Positions 42,908 through 52,529 of a stretch of DNA of 64,000 nt are shown in pieces (the first letter of the stretch is position 1; each line of letters starts with the position of its first letter). Source of the stretch: Halogeometricum sp. S1BR25-6 (GTDB taxonomy: Archaea; Halobacteriota; Halobacteria; Halobacteriales; Haloferacaceae); NCBI RefSeq assembly GCF_031624495.1, contig NZ_JAMQOP010000007.1, positions 1 through 64,000 on the forward strand, written 5' to 3'. Under the pieces are notes generated by a model. It saw only the letters and a list, made by a program, of their open reading frames with translations, had not been told where the DNA came from and did not search any database. The position numbers and the translations under genes are program-made.

Positions 42908-43945
42908 ATGCTCCTCGGGGTCGGGACGGTCGCGCTCAGATCGTTGACCGGATGCACGGGGAGTGTCTCGAACATGTTCGAGATGTCACCCGGCAACACA
43001 CCTCCTCTCGTCGAGAACCGTCTGAGTGCGGTGTACGTCCCTACCCACGTGGAAAGGATGAACATGGTCGGGACAGGCACACTCGGTGAGATAAGGGTCG
43101 GGCTGATGTACTCGTACCCACACCGATTTTGGACGATAGAGAAAGAGAACGGCGAGTACGTCACGAACCAAGTGAAGATTCGACAGGAGGATTCGGTGCA
43201 TCTGATGGCGATCCCGTGGGACGGTGAGACCGGGACGGTTCTCCCGAACACCGGACTCTCCGTCGAGATAACGCGCGACGGCGAGTTGGTGAGCGAGGAG
43301 GTCATCTACCCGATGCTCTCTCAGCGGATGGGATTCCATTACGGCGCGAACTTCTCGCTCGACGGTGACGGCACGTACGATGTCACGGCCAGCGCCGGCG
43401 GGGTCAGTATCCCGCGGTACGGTTCGTTTGAAGGGATGTTCGGTTCGGCCGCCGAGACCACCGTCACGTTCGAGTTCTCCGAACGCGAACTAAACGACAT
43501 TCCATATCAGCTATTGCGAGACAAGCAGGGCCAGCGCGGAGCGGTGAAGCCGATGGAGATGGAGATGATACCGACCGGATATGCCCCCGACTCGCTTCCG
43601 GGCACACCGCTCGGACGGGGAACCAGCGGGGACGCCGTATTCCTCGGAAGTGTCGTCGAAGCCGAGCGGTTCGGTTCCGGTCCGTACCTCGCTCTCTCCG
43701 CCCGCACACCACACAACGGCCTCGTTATCCCCGGAATAGCGCTATCAGCGTCCATCGACGGTTCCGATCCCGTCGAACTCTCTCCGGCGCTCGACCCCGA
43801 ACTCAATTTCCACTACGGCGCAACCGTCGACGACCTCTCTGCTGATAGCGCGGTAGAGGGAACCGTCGACGTCCCGCCGCAAGTCGCTCGGCACGAGGGG
43901 TACGAGACGGCGTTCTTGGTGATGCCCACGTTTGGCCTTGAGTAG
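42908..43945 (+). CDS. P19-like (DUF7350) metal-binding lipoprotein 1
   Basis: 345 residues. N-terminal segment ends in lipobox LTGC. The first domain (about 35-190) carries the P19/Tp34 iron-transport-like pattern: MYSYPHRFW, SVHLMAIPWDGETGTVLPNT, YPMLSQRMGFHYGANFSLDG. A second domain follows from about 200 (FLGSVVEAERFGSGPYLALS, LNFHYGATVDDL). P19 proteins bind copper and help periplasmic iron uptake. The residues RRRQ directly upstream of the ATG look like a lost Tat motif. Confidence 0.72.
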   Translation: MLLGVGTVALRSLTGCTGSVSNMFEMSPGNTPPLVENRLSAVYVPTHVERMNMVGTGTLGEIRVGLMYSYPHRFWTIEKENGEYVTNQVKIRQEDSVHLMAIPWDGETGTVLPNTGLSVEITRDGELVSEEVIYPMLSQRMGFHYGANFSLDGDGTYDVTASAGGVSIPRYGSFEGMFGSAAETTVTFEFSERELNDIPYQLLRDKQGQRGAVKPMEMEMIPTGYAPDSLPGTPLGRGTSGDAVFLGSVVEAERFGSGPYLALSARTPHNGLVIPGIALSASIDGSDPVELSPALDPELNFHYGATVDDLSADSAVEGTVDVPPQVARHEGYETAFLVMPTFGLE

Positions 43946-43991
43946 CGATATGTCGCTCTCTCCTGACCGCTGTCAAAAAGAGTCCGGAGGT

Positions 43992-44600
43992 TTACGTCGA
44001 TTCGTTCGTGTCTCCGATCACTTCGATGAGTCTCTGCACGAGGTCCTGATCGGATACCGTGTTGCCGTACACGCGTACCTTGCCGACCCCCCCGTACCCG
44101 TGCTCTCCGGATTCGTCCCGTTCCCAGTAGAGCCATACTGTATCTTCGTCACCTTCGAGTCCCATATCGGCGACGGGGAATTCTAGGGAGAGCGATTCTT
44201 CGCTCTCTTGGTTTCCGTGTCCGCTACTGGTTTCGACCGTCTCACCGTCGTTGAGAGGACGAGCTCCGTTCCCATCGTCGAGTGTGGTCCACGACCCGAA
44301 TCGGTATCGGACGGCTCTCTTGACTGGGTCGAACATTTCCATCTCACCGTCCGAGTTTACGAATTGGGTAGGGTGGACGACGACCTCAACGGATTCGTGC
44401 TCGTCTAAATCGATGAAGTTCTCTTCGTTTCCAGGTTGGACATCGATATCAAGTTCAGTAGGAAAATGCGCTGCGGCGGTCCCGCTGAGTAACGGAAGTG
44501 CTCCGGCTGTGATTGCGATTGCACCTGTACCCTGAATGAGCCGTCGTCGAGTGAGGTCGAGGGATTTCGTTCCGTTTTGTGTCTTGCTGTCTTCTCGCAT
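43992..44600 (-). CDS. Tat-exported hypothetical protein
   Basis: 202 residues. Tat signal DLTRRRLIQGTGAIAITAGA then cleavage near TAAAHFP. The mature part is acidic and beta-rich: ELDIDVQPGNEENFIDLDEH, VVVHPTQFVNSDGEMEMFDP, then WLYWERDESGEHGYGG. Looks like a small extracellular Ig-like domain. Unknown role; not linked to an operon. Confidence 0.65.
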   Translation of the reverse strand: MREDSKTQNGTKSLDLTRRRLIQGTGAIAITAGALPLLSGTAAAHFPTELDIDVQPGNEENFIDLDEHESVEVVVHPTQFVNSDGEMEMFDPVKRAVRYRFGSWTTLDDGNGARPLNDGETVETSSGHGNQESEESLSLEFPVADMGLEGDEDTVWLYWERDESGEHGYGGVGKVRVYGNTVSDQDLVQRLIEVIGDTNEST

Positions 44601-45046
44601 TTGCATGAGCACAAAAGGTCTTGTAGAGTCTGTTTCTTATGGTGTATCTCTCGTATTTGGTTTTATATCGCATTGTTATTCAAAGTTATCACTTTATATT
44701 GGTATTTATTCTACAGCATATATGGACTCGGAACTCGGATCGGTATTTGTAGTACTCCGTATGTTTTCATAATTGGCCTTTGAAGACCTATTCACCGGCG
44801 AAATTGACTCTCTTGAGTCATAGTTGTTATAGTCATAATAAAATATTTCTCAGTATAGCTGTAGGCTCACCTCGAATACTAATAGTCAATAACCAATGTA
44901 GTACGCCAAACCGAGTGAGTGTGAGAAACGAGCATACAAGTATATTCCAAGGCAAAGACGAGTTCGCGCATGGCGTTTCATGGGAGGTACCGAGACATAA
45001 CGGGTAGGTTCTAGCTGCTCAATCGACAGGTAGTGGATGGATGCAG
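44601..45046. other. AT-rich non-coding gap
   Basis: About 440 bases, clearly AT-richer than both flanks, without a convincing gene. Short repeats of ATATTGG/TATTTG type occur around 44650-44720. A compositional border between the GC-rich island and the next block. Confidence 0.4.
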
Positions 45047-45349
45047 TTAGATGACATCGTCGGGGGCGTGAGTATCGGCCATCCGTTTGGCCTCGGTGGC
45101 GTACTGGTCTTCTAGGTCAGAGTCGTCGACTGAGCCGAGATTGCCGGGACCGACGTCAACGGCTGCGGTCGTGTCGCGCACATCGCTGAAGCTGGTGAGC
45201 GCCCGTTCCTTGCGGAAATACCGCTCACCGTCGGTTGTGGCATAGGTGAGGATAATGAGGTTCTGCTCGTCGTCGGAGTACGTCCGCTCGACCAACCAGA
45301 CGCGAATGTTGTCAGGGTCGTCTTCCATACCAGCACGTTTGCAAGCCAT
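45047..45349 (-). CDS. Hypothetical acidic protein
   Basis: 100 residues: MACKRAGMEDDPDNIRVWLV then ERTYSDDEQNLIILTYATTD and GERYFRKERALTSFSDVRDT, a small beta-rich domain with an acidic tail. Family not recognised. The gap 45350-45831 upstream of it holds no other gene. Confidence 0.6.
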   Translation of the reverse strand: MACKRAGMEDDPDNIRVWLVERTYSDDEQNLIILTYATTDGERYFRKERALTSFSDVRDTTAAVDVGPGNLGSVDDSDLEDQYATEAKRMADTHAPDDVI

Positions 45350-45831
45350 GCAGAAGTGCGTGGTGGAGGAGACTGCCCCCGTACTAGCGCTAGGCGGTCG
45401 GTGACGATGTATTCAAAGAGGTGAGAGACTCTCTCGGTACAGTCTTGGCGACAAGTTGACCCCTCCACGACGTCATCTCACGTGTAGTCGGACGATGTCG
45501 GAGAGGACGCATTGATGGTCCGTGGATTTCTAAAAGTGCTTCTTAAAGATTTCAGCCTCTACTTTCAAATTTTTTCTACAATCTAGCTGTTGAGAGCCTT
45601 CTCAGTACCATTTATTCTCTCACGGACGGTTGCTGTTGGTTTGATTAGGAAGCCTATCTCGGTATATCTTCTGAATGGTGTACTGCCCGCTCTACTTAAC
45701 GGTAGGCGTCAGTAATCCACTACTCTCTATTCCTTTCACCACTGTCATCGTGAGTCAACCGTTAGGACCGTCTGGCGATTGCGGACTAAATTTCGCAAGG
45801 TAAAACTCCACTGAGCCCAGAATAGCTGGTA
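45350..45831. other. Non-coding gap
   Basis: 480 bases between divergent genes. AT-rich from 45530 on; no coding pattern or clear repeat. Confidence 0.4.
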
Positions 45832-47028
45832 ATGAAGCTACCCTGGAGGGGAGAAACAGAGACTGGTCTTCGTGGCGGGTCACGATGCTACAGACGAACA
45901 CGCATACTTTCTGTCCTTCTATCGTTGATCTTCGTTCTTACGCAGGCCTCAGTCGTGTCTGCCCACGGCGGCTCGAGCGTCGGGGGTCTCTCTCAGTCGG
46001 ACGGAATCCTCATTGCCGTTAGTGGCGCCGTGCTCCTCGGTGGCGGAGTCTTACTTAAACGAACGAGCCGTATTACCCCGACGACTGCGCTTTATACTGT
46101 GTTTCTGGGACTCGCGCTTACTGCCTTCGGAGCGATTCTCTTCGAGAGTTTCTCACCAGATCCCACTTACTCTGCGGCTTCGATTCCGTTCCCGCGGGCG
46201 TGGTACACACCGATTTCCTTAGTAGGTGGAATTCTGATAATGGTTGGGAGCCTTGTCGCTGGACGGCTCCGATGGCCGGATAGGCCTCGTTACACGTTCC
46301 TCGGCATTTTGTTGGGAGCATGGATCTCGTATCCCGGTATCGTTCCCGACGTAGGAAGCAGCTCTCATCCGCTAGGATATCTTCTGGTATTAGGTACGCC
46401 AGTTCTCGTCGGATATATCGTCTGGAAAGATGCGTCGACTGTGCTTGCAGCGGTTCTCCGCGATCCGGTCGCTCGCCGATTTGGCATCGGCGTCGGCTTC
46501 CTTGTTGGACTCTTCTTCATGTCTGTGAGTGGCTATCTATCGTTCTTCTGGGAGGAAGGAGCGCCTCACGAGATGATTGTTACTGTCCTACCAGTGACCT
46601 ATCAACTTGTGACGTGGCCTATGCTTGAGGTTTGGCTTCCGCAGATACCGCTTCTCTTCGCAATCTCTCCTGGTCATCTTATCGTTGTAGGATTACTGAG
46701 CGCTCTTACTGGACTGAACGCGGCAGTGGTTGCTAGTCACTGGCGCGCTGAGGAACGAGCGGGTACAACGGAGGGTACAGCAGGAACAGCAGCCATCGTG
46801 GGTTCGTGTACGTGTGGATGCTGCGGTCCGTTAGTTGCGAAGGTCGCAATCTTAGTAGCCGGGCCCTCGGTGGCTGCACCACTCTATTGGATTTTCGTAG
46901 ATTCTGCGTCACCCTTGAGTTCACTATTTATCGTCCTCAGCATTGCCCTTTTCACCGGAAGTCTCGTCTATTCGGTAGCGTCTGCACGTCGTCGCGGCCA
47001 GTCAACATCTATCGTTCCAGCGGATTGA
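45832..47028 (+). CDS. Polytopic membrane protein with CTCGCC motif
   Basis: 398 residues. Signal-like first helix (ILSVLLSLIFVLTQASVVSA), then about nine more helices. Near residue 325 a cysteine cluster reads GSCTCGCCGPLVAKVAIL at the start of a helix, a likely metal- or redox-binding site. No family recognised. It is followed at about 115 bases by an exchanger-like gene; the two may be co-expressed. Confidence 0.65.
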   Translation: MKLPWRGETETGLRGGSRCYRRTRILSVLLSLIFVLTQASVVSAHGGSSVGGLSQSDGILIAVSGAVLLGGGVLLKRTSRITPTTALYTVFLGLALTAFGAILFESFSPDPTYSAASIPFPRAWYTPISLVGGILIMVGSLVAGRLRWPDRPRYTFLGILLGAWISYPGIVPDVGSSSHPLGYLLVLGTPVLVGYIVWKDASTVLAAVLRDPVARRFGIGVGFLVGLFFMSVSGYLSFFWEEGAPHEMIVTVLPVTYQLVTWPMLEVWLPQIPLLFAISPGHLIVVGLLSALTGLNAAVVASHWRAEERAGTTEGTAGTAAIVGSCTCGCCGPLVAKVAILVAGPSVAAPLYWIFVDSASPLSSLFIVLSIALFTGSLVYSVASARRRGQSTSIVPAD

Positions 47029-47143
47029 ATCCGCCGATTTATATTTTCCCCCAACGACAGCTGAATTTAGAACCCTATGATGGGGTCTTCTATCTTATTG
47101 TATCCTACTTTTTGCACCGCGAAAGTGTATCTATCTCATCACG

Positions 47144-48217
47144 ATGGTCCAGTTGACCGTATGGATATGGGTCGGTGCGCTCATCGTCGGGGTCTTTGCG
47201 GCTCACTGGGGAGCTGAACGCTTTGCAAAACCTTTGAAGAAGCTTCGTCGACAGTGGGGTCTTACGGCGGTGGCTGGCGGTGCGTTCGTCGGACTTGCAG
47301 CAGCTAGTCCTGAGATCGGTATCAACGTCGTGAGTGCACTTCGCGGCGTCTCGGACATCGGTCTCGGAGTCATGTTCGGCTCGAATATTGTCGCAATCCC
47401 ATTGATGGTGACTACTGCATATATCGCCTCTCGAACGAACTCGCTCGGTGATCGCGATAGTAGCGAACGTTCACAGTCGAACTCAGAGGCCCAAGAACAG
47501 TCCCAGCAGCCAAAGACAGCTGAGCATGAACGACATCGTCAGGAACACCTTCTTCGCGTTGAGCGAACTGCAGTTTCCGTGTTGGCACTCCCATATCTAG
47601 GAATATTAGGATTAGTTGCCGTTCTCACGCTTCCTGCTCTATGGCGAGGTTTCCAACCTATTGATGCGGGGATAATAGCGGTTGCCTACCTCGCCTTCCT
47701 CGGACAAGCCGTCCTTCGGGGACGAGAAGAAAGTGAGTCCGTGAATTGGGAGACACGAGAGATAGCGACCGCGGCTGCTGGACTAGCCGTATTAGCGGTC
47801 GGGACGTACTTGACAGTCCGTTCGACCGAAAATATCGTCTCTGCGCTCGGCATCTCGAGACTCGTCGGTGGGCTATTCATTACTGCACTGATGACGGCGT
47901 CGCCGGAGTTATTCGCCACGTGGAGTATTGTCCAAAGCGGACAGGTAACGGCTGGAACCACCAGCGTACTTGGTGACCACGCTGTCACCATGAGCGTCGC
48001 GTTCGTTCCGCTTGCACTTATGACTGTTCCAGTCGAGAATTTCCAACTCTATCTGGTGAACTTATTGTTCGTTGTAGCCATGCCTGTGGCCTACGCTGGG
48101 CTTATCCACTTCGGTTCTGACGAACACGGATTCAAGCGGTGGGAGGTAGCTACACTAGACCTCTTATATGTACTTTATGTCGCTATCGTTGCATTCTGGG
48201 TACTTAACATCATCTAA
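47144..48217 (+). CDS. Sodium/calcium exchanger family protein
   Basis: 357 residues, about ten helices in two halves separated by a charged loop (about 105-140). The alpha repeats of the CaCA superfamily are visible: AFVGLAAASPEIGINVVSAL with VMFGSNIVAIPL in the first half, FITALMTASPELFATWSIVQ with SVLGDHAVTM in the second. Such proteins exchange Ca2+ or other cations for Na+ or H+. Direction and cation cannot be read from sequence alone. Confidence 0.78.
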   Translation: MVQLTVWIWVGALIVGVFAAHWGAERFAKPLKKLRRQWGLTAVAGGAFVGLAAASPEIGINVVSALRGVSDIGLGVMFGSNIVAIPLMVTTAYIASRTNSLGDRDSSERSQSNSEAQEQSQQPKTAEHERHRQEHLLRVERTAVSVLALPYLGILGLVAVLTLPALWRGFQPIDAGIIAVAYLAFLGQAVLRGREESESVNWETREIATAAAGLAVLAVGTYLTVRSTENIVSALGISRLVGGLFITALMTASPELFATWSIVQSGQVTAGTTSVLGDHAVTMSVAFVPLALMTVPVENFQLYLVNLLFVVAMPVAYAGLIHFGSDEHGFKRWEVATLDLLYVLYVAIVAFWVLNII

Positions 48218-48295
48218 CTCACAGTTCAAGCGTGAGTCGTAGCCGCTTGCTGACCTAGCTGCGATCTCGATTGAGGGTTACGGTTCTGTACAGTA

Positions 48296-48448
48296 CTACC
48301 TCGTCATGGGGGCTTCAACTGGATTAACCCCAGTTACGATTTTAGCGTCCATCCCCTGCTCATCCCGTTTGTGTTCTTTGAAGGCCGTCGCCATCTGGTT
48401 TTGTCCGGCGTTCCCACCACAGACGAGTGTGAGAGTTTCATGCTCTCA
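48296..48448 (-). pseudogene. Fragment of arsenate reductase/LMW phosphatase
   Basis: The minus strand reads HETLTLVCGGNAGQNQMATA then FKEHKRDEQGMDAKIVTG, the N-terminus of a low-molecular-weight phosphatase or ArsC (consensus VCxGNAxRSQMA). The catalytic arginine is replaced by glutamine, there is no start codon, and the rest of the domain is absent. It follows the broken arsenic permease gene, so an arsenic operon has decayed here. Confidence 0.55.
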
Positions 48449-48480
48449 CGTTGCAGGCGTAGCGACAAGAAGGCGAGAGA

Positions 48481-49481
48481 TCAATCGCTTCGTACCTTGT
48501 GAGTAAGTGAAATCGGCGACGGTGACTCTGGGAGGAGCCACCTCGGAACCACCCGTGTGAGAACCACCATCCCGGTGAGTTCAACAAGCGTCTGAGTCAT
48601 GACAACAGCGGGGGCCAACCCGTAGCCCGCTGGGAGTGCGAGCGCTAACGGAAGGACGACCAGGGAGTTCCGGGTGACAAACGTGAATACGAGCGCGGGA
48701 CTCTCCTTGACGTCCATCCGGAATAGCCCCGCCGCCAGCCGTCCGAGTACGGGCATAACGACGATAAATGCGACATACACAGGAACGACAACCGCAATCT
48801 GACCGATTAAGTCTTGAACCTGTGGGAGTTGAGAGGCGATGACAACGAACAGGGTCACGCCCATCATGGGGACGGGTAGCCACCCCATCGTCTCTTGCCA
48901 AGTCGCTCCTCTCTGCGACCGTTCTGCCCACGCTTCCGTGAGCCACGCGAGCGTTAACGGGAGTGCGATGATTATCAGAAATGCCTCGATAAACGGCCCG
49001 GGTTCAATGGCCTCGGCTACATCCGCTCCCCTGAAGAGCCAGAGATACAGCGGAAGCAATAGCAGTTGTACGAGCATTAGAGCCGGCGTCGCCGCAGTAA
49101 TCTGCTCCGAGTTACCGCCTGCGAGCTCGGTGAAGGTAATAACGTAGTCGATACAGGGTGCCAGAAGAACCATGAACGCGCCTACAAGGATGGCTGGTTC
49201 TGAGGGGAGAACCGAGTGAGTCCCCAGACGACGACAGGAACGACGAGGAAGTTTATCCCGAGAGCCGCCGCCATGAATTGACCGTTCGTAAACGCGCGAC
49301 GAAGCCGGATGAACGGAATTTCGAGAAAGGTGACGTACAGGAGAACCGCCAATACGGGGTCAATGAATTGTTCGATGAGTGGAGCAGAATCTGGACGGTT
49401 TATTCCGACTCCAATTGCCAACGTGACTGCAACCGCGTAAACAGCGACCTGATGCCGTTGGATCCAATTGTTCAAATCCAT
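48481..49481 (-). pseudogene. Arsenite efflux permease (ACR3-like), frameshifted
   Basis: Part one (49481-49182) reads MDLNNWIQRHQVAVYAVAVT through VVPVVVWGLTRF. Part two, in another frame (to 48481), reads MVLLAPCIDYVITFTELAGG through TFVTRNSLVVLPLALALPAG. Together they form one bile-acid:sodium-symporter/ACR3-type permease of about 333 residues with the CIDYV motif of arsenite pumps. A single T seems missing in GGTTCTCC near 49220, which may be a mutation or sequencing error. Confidence 0.7.
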
Positions 49482-49745
49482 TTATGTACTGTTTCGGAAC
49501 CAGGAGAGAAACCCTTGTTACCATGTATTCCGGTGTATTGAGCAAACCGCCATTCTATCACCGTCAGAAGGCCGGTGAGGGGAGACCGTGTCCCAGCTAC
49601 GACGGCGGATCCGATCAAGAATCAACCTATTCGACTCTTGTTCTTGCTCTAACTCATCGATACGCCGTTCAAGCTCACGACGGCGGGTTCCTTGTTATTG
49701 GGAATCTGCGATCGGTCTTTATTCGGTAGGCTCTAAGAGAGACGT
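49482..49745. other. Gap with coiled-coil coding relic
   Basis: On the minus strand 49500-49690 is open and reads RRELERRIDELEQEQESNRL then ILDRIRRRSWDTVSP but has no start codon. It may be the end of a lost gene. Nothing else recognised. Confidence 0.3.
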
Positions 49746-50318
49746 ATGGAGCGCCGACAGTATCTGAAGGCGACTAGTATCACTGCCACGGGTGGTCTGA
49801 TGACCCTCGCAGGATGCAGCAGTTCTGGCACACAGAGCGATAACGGCGACTCAACGAGCGAGTCGCAACACACAACCGATAGCTCCGGTGAGGCGACCGG
49901 GGACTCAAATACGGTGCTGATGGTCACCGAAGGAAGTCAGTATTACTTCGACCCCATCGGATTGTTCGTCGAAACGGGTGATACCGTCACGTTCAAGATT
50001 CGGAGTGGGAACCACTCCGCAACGGCGTACCAGAAAGGGAACGGTCCCGCTTCGGTGACCCGCATTCCGGACGGAGCACAAGCCTTTGATAGCGGAACTC
50101 TGAGCGAACGGGGGGCGACTTTCCAGTACACGTTCGAGACAACCGGGACGTTCGATTACTACTGTCTCCCACACAAAACTCTGGGTATGGTCGGCCGAAT
50201 AGTCGTCGGTAAACCAGGTGGTCCAGCTGAGGGAAGCATGCCGCCAGACGGAAAGGTGCCGAAAAGCGAAACAATCGTCGATAACGGTCGGATTTCCTCC
50301 AGCGACTTTAGTAGGTAA
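49746..50318 (+). CDS. Halocyanin-like blue-copper lipoprotein 2
   Basis: 190 residues. N-terminus MERRQYLKATSITATGGLMT with lipobox LAGC. A Ser/Thr/Asp-rich linker (25-55), then a cupredoxin domain with H in RSGNHSATAY and C, H and M in YYCLPHKTLGMVG as copper ligands. A short C-terminal tail follows. An extracytoplasmic electron carrier. It precedes an ASST-like gene by about 55 bases. Confidence 0.85.
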   Translation: MERRQYLKATSITATGGLMTLAGCSSSGTQSDNGDSTSESQHTTDSSGEATGDSNTVLMVTEGSQYYFDPIGLFVETGDTVTFKIRSGNHSATAYQKGNGPASVTRIPDGAQAFDSGTLSERGATFQYTFETTGTFDYYCLPHKTLGMVGRIVVGKPGGPAEGSMPPDGKVPKSETIVDNGRISSSDFSR

Positions 50319-50374
50319 CCGCTTTCTAGCATCGATATCCAAACACTCAATATGCGCTAAACGGGTAAAATATT

Positions 50375-51772
50375 ATGGATCGAAAGCGGTTGCTTCGGCT
50401 CTTCTTCGCCTTCGTTCTCGGGGTTTCGAGTCTCGGTCTCGTGTACGGATACGCTGCGGGAGCGACGAACGATACGTTCGAGAACCATCTCTCGAATCAG
50501 GGAATCGACGATCCCGACGAGAAAATCGTTCCGCCTCGTGACAACATCACCGTCATCGCGACCGATTCGAACTCGTGGCGGGGTGAGGCGAGCGGCGGTC
50601 CTCGCGCCCGAGCGGAACTCGTCGGATTCAATCCGAACGGGAGCGTCCTCTACTACAACGATTCGCACACTCGCTACTGGGACGTCGACCCGGTCGCCGG
50701 GACGGAATCGACCGTTGAGTACATGTTCGCGGATCATCTTGACCCGTCGGCGTGTCCGAGTAGTGCGGATCTTTCCCAGCGCCGGGTTAACGAGAGCACG
50801 TGGACAGAGTACGAACGCGCCCGATCGACGGACGCTTGCACGCGGAACGGCTACGAGCGGGTCAATCTGACGACCGGCGAGGTGACCCGAATCTGGAGCG
50901 AGACCACACCCGGGAAGGAGGCGACACGCTATCACGACGCCGACCGACTCAACGACACACACCTCGTCGTCGCAGATATCTACCTCGACCGAGTGTTCGT
51001 CGTGAACACGACATCCAACCAAACTGAGTGGGTATGGAACGCCAGTTCCTCGTTCTCTCGGGAAACTGGCGGACCGTTCCCCGAAGATTGGACCCACATC
51101 AACGACGTTGAGGTCCTTGACGACGGTCGATTCATGGTAAGTGCCCGAAACCAAGACAGAGTCGTTTTCATCAACCAAAGTGGTCTTAACCGCGAGTGGA
51201 CGCTCGGCGAAGAGGATAACTACAACATCCTCTACGAGCAGCACAACCCCGATTATATTCCGTCCGAACGCGGCGGGCCATCCGTACTCGTCGCGGATTC
51301 CGAAAACAACCGCGTCGTCGAGTACCAACGAACGAACGAGAGCTGGCGACAGTCGTGGGTTTGGAGGGATGCGCGGATGCAGTGGCCTCGTGACGCTGAC
51401 CGGCTTCCGAACGGTCACACGCTCGTCACGGACTCAAACGGAAATCGCGTATTCGAGGTGGACAAGTCGGGAGAAGTCGTTTGGAGCGTCAACATCGCGT
51501 TCCCCTACGAGGCGGAACGACTCGGAACTGGGGACGAAAGTAGCGACGGTCCGAGTGCAGCGCGTGCGAATCTCGATTCCAACACCGGTGATCTCAGCGA
51601 CCGATTCGTGATCGCTATCAAACAGTATATCCCCGGGAAGTATCTGAACGGCCTCATGTACATCACTCCCGTCTGGATGGGAATCTTGGAGGTACTCGAA
51701 GTGGCGATGATACTCGGGACCGGTCTACTGTGGGTTGGAACCGAGTTCGTCTGGTGGAGGCAGGATAGATGA
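50375..51772 (+). CDS. ASST-like beta-propeller membrane protein 1
   Basis: 465 residues with a membrane helix at each end (about 10-28 and 430-455) and an extracytoplasmic propeller between. Repeats resemble arylsulfate sulfotransferases: DADRLNDTHLVVADIYLDRV, WTHINDVEVLDDGRFMVSAR, NQDRVVFINQSG, PRDADRLPNGHTLVTDSNGN. A catalytic role is not proven; some family members are probably binding proteins. Paralogue at 52801. Confidence 0.78.
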   Translation: MDRKRLLRLFFAFVLGVSSLGLVYGYAAGATNDTFENHLSNQGIDDPDEKIVPPRDNITVIATDSNSWRGEASGGPRARAELVGFNPNGSVLYYNDSHTRYWDVDPVAGTESTVEYMFADHLDPSACPSSADLSQRRVNESTWTEYERARSTDACTRNGYERVNLTTGEVTRIWSETTPGKEATRYHDADRLNDTHLVVADIYLDRVFVVNTTSNQTEWVWNASSSFSRETGGPFPEDWTHINDVEVLDDGRFMVSARNQDRVVFINQSGLNREWTLGEEDNYNILYEQHNPDYIPSERGGPSVLVADSENNRVVEYQRTNESWRQSWVWRDARMQWPRDADRLPNGHTLVTDSNGNRVFEVDKSGEVVWSVNIAFPYEAERLGTGDESSDGPSAARANLDSNTGDLSDRFVIAIKQYIPGKYLNGLMYITPVWMGILEVLEVAMILGTGLLWVGTEFVWWRQDR

Positions 51773-51955
51773 GATTGAGTAGTAAGAACCGAGTGTGAGG
51801 TGGGACCGCTCCTCTCTGAAAGCGATTCAACGCCGATGTGAGGAAGCCTATCGTTCCGTCCTTATCGCAGCGATGAGTCAGTGGTATCTGTCCAGTCTGT
51901 AACGTAAGAGTGTACGTCAAATTTCCGCTCAGTGAGAGTCCCCCGTCTATCCCGT

Positions 51956-52153
51956 TCATTGGAGTTTTTTGCTACTCACTATGCTCTCTGTCGTACTGGT
52001 GCCGATTACGTGCTTCTCGTAGCGCGTTCGTATCCACTTTCTATACATCGTCTGACTGACGGGTGATGTCACTGTAAATCCACCCGAGAATCCGAAAGGA
52101 GATGCAGATGGAAATCGGATAACGTATCCCGGCGGACGTTCATCATCGAACAA
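51956..52153 (-). CDS. Possible small protein
   Basis: 65 residues starting MFDDERPPGYVIRFPSASPF. It has haloarchaeal-looking codons and is divergent from the HTH gene. No family recognised; coding status uncertain. 51773-51955 beside it shows no gene. Confidence 0.35.
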   Translation of the reverse strand: MFDDERPPGYVIRFPSASPFGFSGGFTVTSPVSQTMYRKWIRTRYEKHVIGTSTTESIVSSKKLQ

Positions 52154-52167
52154 GAAGTGGAGTCACA

Positions 52168-52529
52168 GTGCCGTCAGAAACCAACTTAGCGTTACAGGAT
52201 GTCCCCGATGCGCTGGATGACCCCGCCTGTCAGGCGATCCTTTGGAGACAAGCGATCCCATGACCGCCAACGAACTCGTCAATAGATGCGGAATTCTCCA
52301 ATCGACGCTGTATCGGTCATTAGACGTCTTCGGCTTGGCCGCGCTTCTCAGAGAGCGGGACAAGACTAACCCTAGCGGCGGTCGAACCACCTACTGCAAA
52401 CGCACTTTCGACGATGTCACGATTTCGGTAGAAGAGACTGGTGTATTCTCCGTAACTGTCGAATACGGTTCCCAGACCACCGACGAACGAATCGCAGACA
52501 TCTGGTTGATGATAGAAGACGAACTATGA
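52168..52529 (+). pseudogene. HTH regulator with frameshift
   Basis: Starting at GTG 52168 the frame reads VPSETNLALQDVPDALDDPA then CQAIL. A one-base loss near 52242 moves the frame to ETSDPMTANELVNRCGILQS then TLYRSLDVFGLAALLRERDK, a winged helix of the type that pairs with DUF7521. The two parts together make a normal-length regulator. The second part alone could still be expressed from an internal start. Confidence 0.55.

Noticed and set aside
51956-51970. TTTTTT-run as terminator of the ASST-like gene
   Set aside because: Too far (about 190 bases) from the stop codon and within a possible minus-strand gene.
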